Assembly: GCA_041394945.1 (NCBI GenBank)
Contig: JAWKHH010000002.1
Location: 442,501 to 506,500 of the forward strand
DNA: 64,000 bases
Reading direction: 5' to 3'
Source: Bryobacteraceae bacterium
GTDB taxonomy: Bacteria; Acidobacteriota; Terriglobia; Bryobacterales; Bryobacteraceae
Position numbers and translations under genes: made by a program. Positions within the stretch are counted from its first letter, which is position 1, and every line of letters starts with the position of its first letter. Positions 16,375-25,082 of this stretch are shown here, piece after piece. Below the pieces are notes generated by a model that saw nothing but the letters and a program-made list of their open reading frames with translations, did not search any database and was not told the origin of the DNA.

Positions 16375-17196
16375 ATGCGACTTCGTGTTGAGCGGCGGAT
16401 CCGGAAGCGGTTGCGCGGGGGGCGCTGCTATCGGAGGAGGTCCACTTTGGGGGCCTTGGCAGCGAGGCACGAGGGCCGCGGGCTTTCGCTTGTCGAGGCC
16501 TTGCGGGCGGTGATGCTCGATCCGGGCCTGAGCCAGTTCGACCGGGCCGAGGTGGGACGGCTTCTTCTGCTGGTGCGTGGCGAGCGGCCTTTGGACGATC
16601 TGCTGGAGCTTTTCTTCTCGCAGAGCGAGAAGGACCCGCTCTACCTGACGGCATTGACGCTGGAAACGTTGGGCGACCAGCGCGCCATCGGGCCGTTGAT
16701 CGAGGCGCTGGAGGATGAGAATCCGCACCGGCGTCACGCGGCGGCTCGCGCGTTGGGGTGGATCACGCCGTCGACGCGGAGGGCGGCGCTCGCATTGGCT
16801 CGATGCCTGGCCGATCGCGAACAGGCTCAACCGGCCCGGGAAGAGGCGGCGGAGTCGCTGGCCTACGTCGGGACGCGGGAGACGATCGATGCGTTGATCG
16901 GGGTGCTGGGCGATACGGATGTCCGCATCCGGTTTTGGGCGGTTTTCGGTTTGGGGCAAAGCTGCCGGGGTGAGCCGCGGGCGGCGCTGGCTTTGGAGGG
17001 GATGCTCGACGACTACGAGGAGCCTCCGGGGAATTGGTGGCCGGTACGCTTGGAAGCGCTTTCGGCGCTGGTTGGGATTTCAGGGGTGAAGGAGCGCCAC
17101 GCCGCGGTGGCGAGGGCCGAAGTGAAACGGATCGCCGGGGACGCGGAGGCGACCGACGGGGAGAAGCGATGGGCGGAGGGGCATACCTGGGTGTGA
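16375..17196 (+). CDS. HEAT-repeat protein
   Basis: This 273-residue cytoplasmic protein is made of alpha-helical HEAT/PBS-lyase-like repeats. Examples are GDQRAIGPLIEALEDENPHR followed by HAAARALGW, then TRETIDALIGVLGDTDVR, IRFWAVFGLGQS and WPVRLEALSALVGISG. Such proteins are protein-binding scaffolds, and the family gives no specific role. The start is uncertain: the first ~30 residues are arginine-rich, and a later start near the LGALAARHEGRG segment is possible. The gene stands alone, with the OmpA-family gene convergent 15 bases downstream. Confidence 0.7.
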   Translation: MRLRVERRIRKRLRGGRCYRRRSTLGALAARHEGRGLSLVEALRAVMLDPGLSQFDRAEVGRLLLLVRGERPLDDLLELFFSQSEKDPLYLTALTLETLGDQRAIGPLIEALEDENPHRRHAAARALGWITPSTRRAALALARCLADREQAQPAREEAAESLAYVGTRETIDALIGVLGDTDVRIRFWAVFGLGQSCRGEPRAALALEGMLDDYEEPPGNWWPVRLEALSALVGISGVKERHAAVARAEVKRIAGDAEATDGEKRWAEGHTWV

Positions 17197-17211
17197 TCGG
17201 CGGGGGCTCTG

Positions 17212-18105
17212 TCAGCGGGCGAGGATGAGGACTTCGACGCGGCGGTTTTTCGCGCGGTTGGCGTCGGTATCGTTGGGGGCGATCGGCTGCGTTTCGCCGA
17301 AGCCGGCGGTCTGCAGGGCGTCGGCGGAGATGCCTGCATTGGCCGTAAGGAAACGGGAGACCGCGGCGGCGCGGGCAAGGGAAAGATCGAGGTTGTGCGG
17401 GGCCGAGCCGGTGCTGTCGGTGTGACCTTCGAGCACGATGCGGACGTTGCGCAGGCCGCGGAGTTGGGCGGCGAGATCGTTGAGTACCGCTTCGGCGGCC
17501 GGCGCGAGATCGGACCGGTCGACGGCGAACAGCACCGAGGCGTCGAGGGTGATGCGGCGGCCGGCGCCGATGGCGGCAACGGCGTCGATATCGGCGCCGG
17601 GCCATTCGCCGCTGCAGACGGACTTGCCGTCGGTCATGCGGAGGTAGCGGAACGTGTCGCCCGGTTTGACATAGCTTTCGATGTCGATGGAAGCGACGGC
17701 TCCGGCGATTCGGCCGACCGGGATCCAGGTTTGGGCGTCGTTGGAGACGGCGAGTTCGGTGGATTCGACGGCGGGCCCGATCTCAAAGATGAATATGTCG
17801 GGGCCGGCGACATCGCCGAGCGTGTTGTCGGCGAAGCGGACGACCAACTCGCCGCCGCAGCCGAGGGTGAGGTAGTTATCATCGACGCTGGCCTTGTAGT
17901 CCGGTGGGCCGATTGCTTCGTCGGGAATGCTGTTGGCGGCGGAGGCCGACGGGGAGCCGGGGCGGAAGGAGACGACCTCGTCGGCGAACGAGAGGTCGCC
18001 GAGGGGAAGGCGGACTTCGCCGCCGCGCCCGTCCGGGTAGGCCTTCGGCTGCTGGGCGCACAGTGAAGCAGCGACGGAGAAGATGAGCACGGGAGCCCTA
18101 CGCAT
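17212..18105 (-). CDS. OmpA-family peptidoglycan-binding protein
   Basis: The 297-residue protein has a signal peptide (MRRAPVLIFSVAASLCAQ). It then has a beta-rich N-terminal domain (residues ~30-175, with DEVVSFRPG, AIGPPDYKA and IFIFEIGPAVESTELAVSND, the pattern of discoidin-like surface domains) and a C-terminal OmpA domain. The OmpA part has VLFAVDRSDLAPAAEAVLND, then VLEGHTDSTGSAPHNLDLS, ARAAAVSRFL and NRRVEVLI, the peptidoglycan-binding core. It anchors a cell-surface module to the wall. The first gene downstream on the same strand would be read from the plus strand, so it appears monocistronic; 39 bases separate it from the 18145-18546 gene, which is upstream. Confidence 0.85.
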   Translation of the reverse strand: MRRAPVLIFSVAASLCAQQPKAYPDGRGGEVRLPLGDLSFADEVVSFRPGSPSASAANSIPDEAIGPPDYKASVDDNYLTLGCGGELVVRFADNTLGDVAGPDIFIFEIGPAVESTELAVSNDAQTWIPVGRIAGAVASIDIESYVKPGDTFRYLRMTDGKSVCSGEWPGADIDAVAAIGAGRRITLDASVLFAVDRSDLAPAAEAVLNDLAAQLRGLRNVRIVLEGHTDSTGSAPHNLDLSLARAAAVSRFLTANAGISADALQTAGFGETQPIAPNDTDANRAKNRRVEVLILAR

Positions 18106-18144
18106 CCCGCCATTGTGTCACGGGCGCTTGCGGCGGGCGGCGAA

Positions 18145-18546
18145 TCAGGGGTCGAAGCGTTCCTTGAGGTCGAGCGCGGTTTCGTCCTGGCAGCACATGC
18201 AGACGCCGGGGCTCCAGGTGCGGATGGAGCAGACGGAGCACCAGTAGGAGATCTGCAGTTTCCTGCCGTCCTTGTGGACGAACATGTTCCGTTTGTGGAT
18301 GGGCTCGATGCGGAAGAGATCGGAGGCGACGAAGCGGCCGTTGGCTTCGAAGCCGGCGCCGGCGAGCCGTTTGTCCATGACGACTCCGATGGTGGCGGCG
18401 TCGCCGGTGAGGCGGACGCGTTTTCCGTCGGCGAGGACGAGGACGGCGCCGTCGCCGGTCTGTTCGAGTTTGCCGCGAATCGAGGCGGATTCAGGCTCGG
18501 CATAGACGACGCTGCCGGCGAGGGCGATCCACCAGCGGCGGGTCAA
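18145..18546 (-). CDS. Small secreted or membrane-anchored protein with C-terminal cysteine cluster
   Basis: The start is the TTG at 18546, overlapping the stop of the upstream DinB-like gene (TTGA). The 133-residue product has a possible signal peptide (residues 1-16), a beta-rich middle (IRGKLEQTGDGAVLVLADGK), and a C-terminal cluster WCSVC..SPGVCMCC with five cysteines that could bind a metal. I do not recognise the family. Four-base coupling to the DinB-like gene suggests co-expression. Confidence 0.55.
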   Translation of the reverse strand: MTRRWWIALAGSVVYAEPESASIRGKLEQTGDGAVLVLADGKRVRLTGDAATIGVVMDKRLAGAGFEANGRFVASDLFRIEPIHKRNMFVHKDGRKLQISYWCSVCSIRTWSPGVCMCCQDETALDLKERFDP

Positions 18547-19064
18547 GGAGTTTTCTCCGCGTGAGTGGGATTGCTCAAATGCGCGTAGAAGCCGAGGTCC
18601 TCTCCGGTGGCGTGCTTGGTGAGGAGGATGATCTGCCCGGTGTGCTGGCCGAAGTGCTGGACCACGTGAACGAGGACGGCGACACCGGTGACGTTGTAGC
18701 CTTGAACGGTGGTTGGGCGCAGAAGCGCGGCTTCGTCGAGCGAGGAGATGACGGCGACGGCATCGTCGACGACGGCGGAGATCCGTTCGGCCAGTTCCTG
18801 GCGGGTGGCGCCGCCCTGGGCTTGAAACTCACGGTCGCGGACGCGAATGTCGGGTTTGCCGCCGAGGCCGAAGCCGATCCATTGGCGGACGTTGCCGCAG
18901 AGGTGGAGAACGAGGTTGCCGATCGCGTTTTCGTTGCTGGCGGCGCGGGCCCAGATCTGATCGTCGGTGAGCTTGCCAAGGCAGGTGACGATGCGGTCAC
19001 GAAGCTGGTTCAAGTCCTCGACGGCGGTGTGGGAGAGGGCGGCGCTGAGAGTGAGATCCGGCAT
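18543..19064 (-). CDS. DinB/DUF1572-like four-helix protein
   Basis: The 173-residue protein fits the DinB superfamily: an N-terminal LNQLRDRIVTCLGKLTDDQI helix, then GNLVLHLCGNVRQWI, RQELAERISAVVDDAV, and HVVQHFGQHTGQIILLTK. Metal-ligand histidines of the family would be H54 (NLVLHLCGN), H133 and H137 (VVQHFGQH). Members are metal-dependent thiol transferases or unknown; the DUF1572 subgroup is common in acidobacteria. Its stop overlaps the start of the small cysteine-cluster gene. The residue numbers of the second and third histidines are approximate. Confidence 0.75.
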   Translation of the reverse strand: MPDLTLSAALSHTAVEDLNQLRDRIVTCLGKLTDDQIWARAASNENAIGNLVLHLCGNVRQWIGFGLGGKPDIRVRDREFQAQGGATRQELAERISAVVDDAVAVISSLDEAALLRPTTVQGYNVTGVAVLVHVVQHFGQHTGQIILLTKHATGEDLGFYAHLSNPTHAEKTP

Positions 19065-19066
19065 GT

Positions 19067-20125
19067 CTATATTTTTTGGATGCGGTGCGCCTCCATGGCG
19101 TCGCGGGCAACGAGCACAATTTCGTGTCCGCGCTCGATTTCTTTCCAGGCGATGGGCGCGGGCTTGCCGTTGTAGATGTGGTCGAGGAACTCGGTGAAGA
19201 GAGACCGGCGGGCGGGGAGGTCGGTGATGACGGTGCGGCCGCGGCGGTCTGACATGACGGTGACGCCGGTGGCGCCCATGTATTCGGCGATGCCTTTGGA
19301 GCCTGCGAGGCGGAGGCGGTCATCGCCGTGGGAGTCGGCGGCCTTGGGCCGGAGGTAATCCATGCGGAGGAGGGCGACGCCGCCGTTATCGAGGCGGAAG
19401 ACGGTGGCGGTTACGTTCTCCGTGTCGCCGGTTTCGGGGAAGCCGATGTGGTTCTGGAAGCCGGCGGCTTCGGTGAAGTTGCGGCCGGAGGTGAACAGCA
19501 TCAGGTCGATCATGTGGATGCCGATCCAGGGCATGGTGCCGCCGTAGGTTTGGCGCTTGAAGTACCAGGGCGGGCGCGCGCTGGGCTTGTACGATTTCTG
19601 GCCGTCGATTTGGAATACTTCGCCGAGTTCTCCGGAGTCGACGAGTTGCTTGAGGCCGAGGTAAGGGGAATCGAATCGCATGGGGAGCATGGCGGTGAAC
19701 TTCGCGGGTCCGGCGGCGACGGCCTTGCGGAGTTTCGGCATGTCGGCCAGTTCGGTGGCGATGGGTTTTTCGGAGATGACATGGATGCCGCGGCCGAGGC
19801 ATTCGAGGATGGCGGGGGCGTGGCCGGAGTTTTCGTTGCAGATGCCGACGACATCGAGCTTTTCGGTATCGAGCATCTTGCGGTAGTCGGTGTGCGCCTT
19901 GGCGTTCTTGCACGCGGGGGACTTGAGGAAGCGGGCGACGGTGGCGGGCGCGGGGTCGTAGAGGGCGACGACTTCGGCGTCGGGGATGTGGGGGAGTGGC
20001 GCCAGGACCTCGCCGGTATGGCCGTCGAGCCCGATCATGCCGATGCGGATCTTCCTGGGCAGGCGGAGGGCCGCGAGTCCGCTCAGGAAGTCGCGGCGAG
20101 CGAGTAGAGTTCCAGCGAGTGCCAT
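19067..20125 (-). CDS. Gfo/Idh/MocA-family oxidoreductase (NAD(P)-dependent)
   Basis: The 352-residue protein has a twin-arginine-like start (ARRDFLSGLAAL) followed directly by the Rossmann motif IRIGMIGLDGHTGEVL, AEVVALYDPAPATV, and the hallmark EKP (VISEKPIATELADM). The C-terminal half (MPWIGIHMIDLMLFTSGR) provides the catalytic His and Asp region. It oxidises sugars or sugar derivatives. The Tat region has little hydrophobic core, so export is doubtful. It is divergent from the RidA-family gene, with 24 bases between the starts. Confidence 0.85.
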   Translation of the reverse strand: MALAGTLLARRDFLSGLAALRLPRKIRIGMIGLDGHTGEVLAPLPHIPDAEVVALYDPAPATVARFLKSPACKNAKAHTDYRKMLDTEKLDVVGICNENSGHAPAILECLGRGIHVISEKPIATELADMPKLRKAVAAGPAKFTAMLPMRFDSPYLGLKQLVDSGELGEVFQIDGQKSYKPSARPPWYFKRQTYGGTMPWIGIHMIDLMLFTSGRNFTEAAGFQNHIGFPETGDTENVTATVFRLDNGGVALLRMDYLRPKAADSHGDDRLRLAGSKGIAEYMGATGVTVMSDRRGRTVITDLPARRSLFTEFLDHIYNGKPAPIAWKEIERGHEIVLVARDAMEAHRIQKI

Positions 20126-20149
20126 CGCCGGTATTGTAACGTAGCGAGC

Positions 20150-20602
20150 ATGTCCACAAGACGCAAAATGCTAACCGCCGCGGCCGCAGCCGCCGTTCCC
20201 GCCGCCGCTCAGAGCCGGAGGGCGCAGGCCCGATCGGGAGGCCGAGTGAAGGAGGCGCACTGGTTCGCGCCGAAGCCGGCGGGCACTCCGCTCTACAGCG
20301 AGGCGATCTCGTACGGCGACATGGTGTTCGTTTCCGGCCACGGTGTGGCCCAGGGAGATATCCGGCAGCAGACGAAAGAAGTGCTGGACCGGATCGAAGG
20401 GGCGCTGAAGGCGGCGGGATCGTCGCTGGACAAGGCGCTGAAGGTGAATGTGTATCTGCAGAATCTCGACGACTACAAGGCGATGAACGAGACGTACCTG
20501 GGACGGTTCGGCGCGACGCCGCCGGTGCGGACGACGGTGGCGGTGGCGGGGATTCCATTGGCGGGGGCGCTAGTGGAGATCGAGTGCATCGCCCATCGCT
20601 AG
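20150..20602 (+). CDS. RidA/YjgF-family enamine/imine deaminase-like protein with export signal
   Basis: The 150-residue protein joins an N-terminal signal-like segment (MSTRRKMLTAAAAAAVPAAA) to a RidA domain from about residue 40. The domain shows YGDMVFVSGHGVAQGD, KEVLDRIEGALKAAGSSLDK and a closing LAGALVEIECIAHR, with the family arginine in PPVRTTVAVAG. RidA proteins normally hydrolyse reactive 2-aminoacrylate-type imines in the cytoplasm; an exported version is less common, and the RR motif suggests Tat. It is divergent from the Gfo/Idh/MocA gene. Confidence 0.8.
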   Translation: MSTRRKMLTAAAAAAVPAAAQSRRAQARSGGRVKEAHWFAPKPAGTPLYSEAISYGDMVFVSGHGVAQGDIRQQTKEVLDRIEGALKAAGSSLDKALKVNVYLQNLDDYKAMNETYLGRFGATPPVRTTVAVAGIPLAGALVEIECIAHR

Positions 20603-20656
20603 CGCGAGTGGGCATCGGCGATCGCTAACGCGGACGCGCACCGCTAATATAGAACG

Positions 20657-21595
20657 ATGCGAATTCTCGTTACCGGGTCTTCCGGGTGCATCGGCGCGTG
20701 GACAGTCAAGCAGTTTCTCGATCGCGACATTGAGGTGCTGTGCTGCGATTTGCGGGAGGACTGGTCGCGTCTGTCGCTGATCTCGGGACATGAGCCGGGC
20801 GCGAAGCTGCGGTTCGTGGCGGGGCAGATCGAGGACACGGAGTTCGTGAAGCGCGTGATTCGCGACGAAGGGATCACGCACGTGGTGCACCTGGCGGCGG
20901 TGCTGATGCCGTTCTGCCAGGCGAATCCAGTGGCGGGCGCGATGATCGACGTGATCGGGACGCTGAATGTGTTCGAGGGCGCGCGCGAAGCAGGGCGGCC
21001 GGTGCGGGTGGTGTATGCGTCGTCGTCGGCGGTATGGGGTCCGGAGGAGCAGTACGGGGCGCGGAACCTGAGTGAGGCGGACGCGGTGAATCCGCAGACG
21101 CACTACGGGGTGTTCAAGCAATCGAACGAAGGGAACGCGCGGGTGTTTTTTTCGGCGAACGGGATATCGAGCATCGGGCTGCGGCCGTGGACGGTTTATG
21201 GTCCGGGACGGGATCACGGGTTGACGGCGGACCCGACGCTGGCGATGAAGGCCGTGGCGCGGCGGGAGCCGTTCCAGATCCGGGTTTCCGGGTTTATGGA
21301 TTTGCAGTATGTGGAGGACGTGGCGGAGACGTTCGTGCGGTGCGCGGTGTCGGACCTGGCGGGGGCGCATGTGTTCAACCTGGCGGGCGACATTGTGGCG
21401 ATGGACGATTTGGTGGGGATGCTCGAGCGGCTGCGTCCGGAGGCGAAGGGTTTGATCACGGTAAGCGGTCCGCAAGTGCCGGTGTCGTATCGGATGGACG
21501 CGTCGGGGTTGCATGCGGCCGTGCCGGGGATTCCGCGGACGGGGTTGGAGGAGGGGATCCGGCGGACGGTGGAAGTGTTCGAGGGGGCGTCCTAG
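20657..21595 (+). CDS. NAD-dependent epimerase/dehydratase (extended SDR)
   Basis: The 312-residue protein has the Rossmann motif ILVTGSSGCIGAWT (GSSGCIG, residues 8-14), an acidic NAD-selecting residue in VLCCDLRED, the serine of YASSSAVWG, and the catalytic HYGVFKQS (Tyr-x3-Lys), then GLRPWTVYGPGRDHGLT. This is the architecture of nucleotide-sugar epimerases and related dehydratases. The substrate is not evident. It lies downstream of the RidA-like gene in the same direction, with a 54-base gap. Confidence 0.85.
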   Translation: MRILVTGSSGCIGAWTVKQFLDRDIEVLCCDLREDWSRLSLISGHEPGAKLRFVAGQIEDTEFVKRVIRDEGITHVVHLAAVLMPFCQANPVAGAMIDVIGTLNVFEGAREAGRPVRVVYASSSAVWGPEEQYGARNLSEADAVNPQTHYGVFKQSNEGNARVFFSANGISSIGLRPWTVYGPGRDHGLTADPTLAMKAVARREPFQIRVSGFMDLQYVEDVAETFVRCAVSDLAGAHVFNLAGDIVAMDDLVGMLERLRPEAKGLITVSGPQVPVSYRMDASGLHAAVPGIPRTGLEEGIRRTVEVFEGAS

Positions 21596-21672
21596 CCGCA
21601 AATCTCACCGGATTTCTGCCGCGACGCGCGATAAGGCCGTGTCTACATCGTTGCGCTTGCTCACCTAGCGTT

Positions 21673-21699
21673 GGCGGGCACGCGGACGCCGAGCCCGCC
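21673..21699 (+). terminator. Possible hairpin between epimerase and Gfo/Idh/MocA genes
   Basis: GGCGGGC (21673-21679) pairs with GCCCGCC (21693-21699) across a 13-base loop in the only long spacer of this stretch. No T-run follows, so its role as a terminator is uncertain. Confidence 0.35.
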
Positions 21700-21743
21700 C
21701 GCGTGTGTGCGTAGTAAACTGGTGGTGTCCAAAAATCCCTATC

Positions 21744-21749
21744 TAGGAG
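21744..21749 (+). promoter_or_regulatory. Ribosome binding site of the Tat-exported oxidoreductase
   Basis: TAGGAG lies 10 bases before the ATG at 21760 and supports that start over the later ATG at 21784. Confidence 0.5.
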
Positions 21750-21759
21750 CTATTCGACC

Positions 21760-23136
21760 ATGTCCTCGGATTCGAACCCTTCGATGCAGCGGCGAGAGTT
21801 TTTCCTGCGCGCCAGCGGCGCGGGCACCGCGTTTGCGGCAACCGCGTATGCGGCGGCCAAGCCGGCGGCCAAGACGGCCGGGCGCGTGCTCGGCGCCAAC
21901 GACCGGATCAACGTGGGCGTGATTGGGACCGGCGGCCGCGGCACGTATGTGGCCCGCGAGTTCGCCAAGGCCGGCGCGGGCGAGGGCAACGCGCAGATCA
22001 TTGCCTGCTGCGACGTGTACCAGAAGCGCGTGAACAAGAACGTGGAGTTTCACTCGCAGGGCGGCAAGAAGGTGGACGGCTACCTCGACTGGCATGAGGT
22101 GGTGGGGCGGCCGGATATCGACGCCGTGATCGTGGCGACGCCGGACCATTGGCATGCGCCGATCGCGTTGGCGGCGATGAACGCCGGCAAGGACGTTTAT
22201 CTCGAAAAGCCGATGTGCCACACGATCGACGAGGCGCGGCAGCTTGTGGAGACGGTGAAGGCCACCGGCCGGGTGCTACAGGTGGGTTCGCAGACGACGT
22301 CGGGCGACCAGTGGGCGCAGGCGCGGAAGGCGATCGGCGACGGGATGCTGGGCAAGATGATCCTGAGCCAGGGCAGCTACCATCGCAATTCGGTGGAAGG
22401 CGAGTGGAACTGGCCGATCGAGGAGTCGGCGGGTCCTGACAAGAAGGGCGAGGATTACATCGACTGGAAGATGTGGCTCGGCAACGCGCAGAAGCGGTCC
22501 TGGGATCCGGACCGATTCTTCCGTTTCCGGAAGTATTGGGATTACTCGGGCGGAATCGCGACGGACCTCTTCTATCACGTCGTGGCGCCGATGAACATCT
22601 GCTGGGGCAAGGCGCAGTTCCCGTCGAAGGTGACGGCCGGCGGCGGCAAGTACGTTTTCACGAATGACCGCGAAGTGCCGGATACGTTCCACCTGATCGG
22701 CGAGTACGACGAAGGCCACTCGATTGTGTTGAGCTCGTCGATGGCGAACTCGCAGCACATTCCGGGCCTGATCCGCGGGCATGGCGCTTCGCTGATCATG
22801 GTGGAGCATGGACGGTTCGAAGGCTTCGCGCCGTACATCACGCTGAAGGCCGAGCGCGACCGCCGCACGAAGAAGTACGTCGTGCCGGAGCTCGAGGACA
22901 AGTACAAAGGCGAGGACGAGATCAAGATTCCGGTGACGGAGAACAACACGATGCAGACGCACGTGCTGAACTTCCTGAGCTGCATGCGGACGCGGCAGAA
23001 GCCGACGCTCGACGTGGAGACCGGCGCGCGTGCGCAGGCGCTCATCTCGATGGCCGTGCAGAGCTACCGCGAAGGCCGCGTGCTGTATTTCGACGACAAG
23101 AACTGGAAGGTGGTTCCGAAGGCCCCGCGGGCTTGA
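21760..23136 (+). CDS. Tat-exported Gfo/Idh/MocA-family oxidoreductase
   Basis: The 458-residue protein begins with a twin-arginine signal, [20 protein letters not shown]. The NAD domain starts at [20 protein letters not shown], followed by [19 protein letters not shown] and [19 protein letters not shown]. The C-terminal half carries the substrate-site helix [20 protein letters not shown]. This size and signal match the group of periplasmic acidobacterial and planctomycete members with a Tat leader, which act on sugars; the exact substrate is unknown. Its stop overlaps the uridine kinase start (TTGA), so the two are translated together although their roles differ. Confidence 0.9.
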   Translation: MSSDSNPSMQRREFFLRASGAGTAFAATAYAAAKPAAKTAGRVLGANDRINVGVIGTGGRGTYVAREFAKAGAGEGNAQIIACCDVYQKRVNKNVEFHSQGGKKVDGYLDWHEVVGRPDIDAVIVATPDHWHAPIALAAMNAGKDVYLEKPMCHTIDEARQLVETVKATGRVLQVGSQTTSGDQWAQARKAIGDGMLGKMILSQGSYHRNSVEGEWNWPIEESAGPDKKGEDYIDWKMWLGNAQKRSWDPDRFFRFRKYWDYSGGIATDLFYHVVAPMNICWGKAQFPSKVTAGGGKYVFTNDREVPDTFHLIGEYDEGHSIVLSSSMANSQHIPGLIRGHGASLIMVEHGRFEGFAPYITLKAERDRRTKKYVVPELEDKYKGEDEIKIPVTENNTMQTHVLNFLSCMRTRQKPTLDVETGARAQALISMAVQSYREGRVLYFDDKNWKVVPKAPRA

Positions 23137-23741
23137 TCGAACCGCTGGTGATAGGAATTGCCGGTCCTTCCGGGGCCGGCAAGACATACCTGGCAAAGCG
23201 CCTGGCCGAAACCGAGCCGGGCGCTTTCGCATTTCTGGCGCTGGATTCGTACTACTTCCCGCTGGATCATCTGAGCGAGGGGGATCGGGCGGCGGTGAAC
23301 TTCGATCATCCCTCGGCGATCGACTGGGAGTTGGCGGCGGCGCACGTGGGGGCGCTGAAGTCCGGGGAAGCGGTGGAGCAGCCGGCGTACCGGTTCGAGG
23401 TGCACACGCGGGCGGCGGAGGGGGTGCGGGTGGAGCCGCGCAAGTACGTGCTGGTAGAGGGGATCCTGGCGTTGCACGAGGAACGGGTGCGGCGGCTGAT
23501 GGATCTGAAGGTCTACGTGGAATCAGTGGACAACGAGTGCTACCGGCGGCGGATGGAGCGGGATTGCCGGGAGCGGGGCCGGACACCGGAGAGCGTGGAG
23601 CGGCAATACCGGGAGACGGTTCGGCCGATGGCGGAGGCGTACGTGTGGCCGTCCCGCGCGTGGGCGGACATCGTGGTGACGGGAACCGAGCCGGTTCAAG
23701 CGGCGGTGGCGCGAATCACGTCGGCGATTGCGGGATACTGA
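23133..23741 (+). CDS. udk: Uridine kinase-like P-loop phosphotransferase
   Basis: The start is taken as the TTG at 23133, overlapping the previous stop. The 202-residue protein has a Walker A loop GPSGAGKT (residues 11-18), the [13 protein letters not shown] segment, [14 protein letters not shown], and the lid arginines [18 protein letters not shown], all typical of uridine kinase / phosphoribulokinase-like enzymes that phosphorylate uridine in pyrimidine salvage. The seryl-tRNA synthetase gene starts 6 bases after its stop. The symbol is a family-level assignment. Confidence 0.8.
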   Translation: MIEPLVIGIAGPSGAGKTYLAKRLAETEPGAFAFLALDSYYFPLDHLSEGDRAAVNFDHPSAIDWELAAAHVGALKSGEAVEQPAYRFEVHTRAAEGVRVEPRKYVLVEGILALHEERVRRLMDLKVYVESVDNECYRRRMERDCRERGRTPESVERQYRETVRPMAEAYVWPSRAWADIVVTGTEPVQAAVARITSAIAGY

Positions 23742-23747
23742 ACAAAT

Positions 23748-25031
23748 ATGCACGATCTTGCTTTTTTCCGGGGCAACCTGGAGGCGGTGGCCGAGCGTCT
23801 GGCGACGCGCGGTTACACGTTGGACCTCGAGGCATTCCGGGACCTGGACAAGCGGCGGCGCGCTGCGCTGACGGAGGTGGAACGGCTCAAGGCGCAGAAG
23901 AACGCGGCAAGCATGGAGATCGGCAAGCTGAAGAAAGCGGGCGCGGATACAGAGGCTGAGCAGCGGCGAGTGCGCGAGATCGGCGACCGGATCGGGGAAC
24001 TCGAGAAGGGGACCGAGGCGCTGGACGGCGAGTATCGGGACCAGTTGTCGCGGATACCGAACCTGCCGCACGAGAGCGTCCCGGCGGGCGATTCGGCCGA
24101 GGGCAACGTGAAGGCGGGCGAGTGGGGCACGCCGCGGGCGTTCGATTTCACACCGAAGGCGCATTGGGATCTGGGTCCGGAGTTGGGCATCCTCGACATG
24201 GAGCGGGCGGCGAAGGTGACGGGCGCGCGGTTCGCGGTGTACTGGGGCGCGGGGGCGAAGCTGGAGCGGGCGCTGATCAATTTCATGCTGGACGTGCATA
24301 CGCGGGAGCACGGCTATACGGAAGTTCTGCCGCCGTTCATGATCAATTCGGCGAGCCTTTATGGGACGGGGCAGTTGCCGAAGTTCGCCGAGGATTTGTT
24401 CAAGCTGGAGGGAACGGACTTCTGGCTCGCGCCGACGGCGGAGGTGCCGGTGACGAACCTGTACCGGGCCGAGACGCTGGACGCCGATGCGTTGCCGATC
24501 AGCCTGTGTGCGTACACGCCGTGCTTCCGAAGCGAGGCGGGCGCGTATGGTCGTGACGTGCGCGGGATCATCCGGCAGCACCAGTTTCAGAAAGTGGAAC
24601 TAGTGAAGTTCACGCGTCCGGACCAGAGCTACGAGCAGTTGGAGAAGCTGACGTCCGACGCCGAGGATATCCTGAAGCGGCTGGGGCTGCCGTTCCGGCG
24701 CATGGCGCTGTGCACGGGCGATATGGGATTTTCGAGCGCGAAGACGTACGATCTGGAAGTCTGGCTGCCGGGGCTCGGCGAATACAAGGAGATCTCTTCG
24801 TGCTCGAATTTCGAGGCATTCCAGGCGCGGCGCGCGGGGATCCGGTGCAAGGCGAAGGGCAAGAGCGAGTTCGCGCACACGTTGAACGGGAGCGGGCTGG
24901 CGGTAGGCCGGACGTGGCTGGCGGTGCTCGAAAACTACCAGCAGGCCGATGGCAGCGTGGTGATCCCGGAGGCCTTGCGGCCGTACCTGCAGGCGGAGCG
25001 GATCGATCCGAAGGGGCAGTTGGTGGCGTAG
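23748..25031 (+). CDS. serS: Seryl-tRNA synthetase
   Basis: The 427-residue protein has the N-terminal long coiled-coil arm (about residues 25-100, rich in K, E and A) that contacts the serine tRNA. The class II core then follows: motif 2 ([20 protein letters not shown]), DLEVWLPG, and motif 3 ([20 protein letters not shown]). It charges tRNA-Ser in translation and is full length. It sits 6 bases after the uridine kinase gene and ahead of an amino-acid permease. Confidence 0.97.
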   Translation: MHDLAFFRGNLEAVAERLATRGYTLDLEAFRDLDKRRRAALTEVERLKAQKNAASMEIGKLKKAGADTEAEQRRVREIGDRIGELEKGTEALDGEYRDQLSRIPNLPHESVPAGDSAEGNVKAGEWGTPRAFDFTPKAHWDLGPELGILDMERAAKVTGARFAVYWGAGAKLERALINFMLDVHTREHGYTEVLPPFMINSASLYGTGQLPKFAEDLFKLEGTDFWLAPTAEVPVTNLYRAETLDADALPISLCAYTPCFRSEAGAYGRDVRGIIRQHQFQKVELVKFTRPDQSYEQLEKLTSDAEDILKRLGLPFRRMALCTGDMGFSSAKTYDLEVWLPGLGEYKEISSCSNFEAFQARRAGIRCKAKGKSEFAHTLNGSGLAVGRTWLAVLENYQQADGSVVIPEALRPYLQAERIDPKGQLVA

Positions 25032-25049
25032 GGCGGGAGCGTTTCGGAG

Positions 25050-25055
25050 TACAAT
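25050..25055 (+). promoter_or_regulatory. Possible -10 element of the permease gene
   Basis: TACAAT stands 27 bases before the ATG in the spacer after serS and resembles a -10 hexamer. No clear -35 partner is visible, so this is weak. Confidence 0.3.
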
Positions 25056-25068
25056 TGGACCTTTCACC

Positions 25069-25075
25069 GGGAGGA
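25069..25075 (+). promoter_or_regulatory. Ribosome binding site of the amino-acid permease
   Basis: GGGAGGA ends 7 bases before the ATG at 25083. Confidence 0.65.
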
Positions 25076-25082
25076 TGACCGA

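Noticed and set aside
20602..20656. Short repeats with ATCGCTA.CGCG between RidA-like and epimerase genes
   Set aside because: Two short, imperfect copies; too small to treat as an element.
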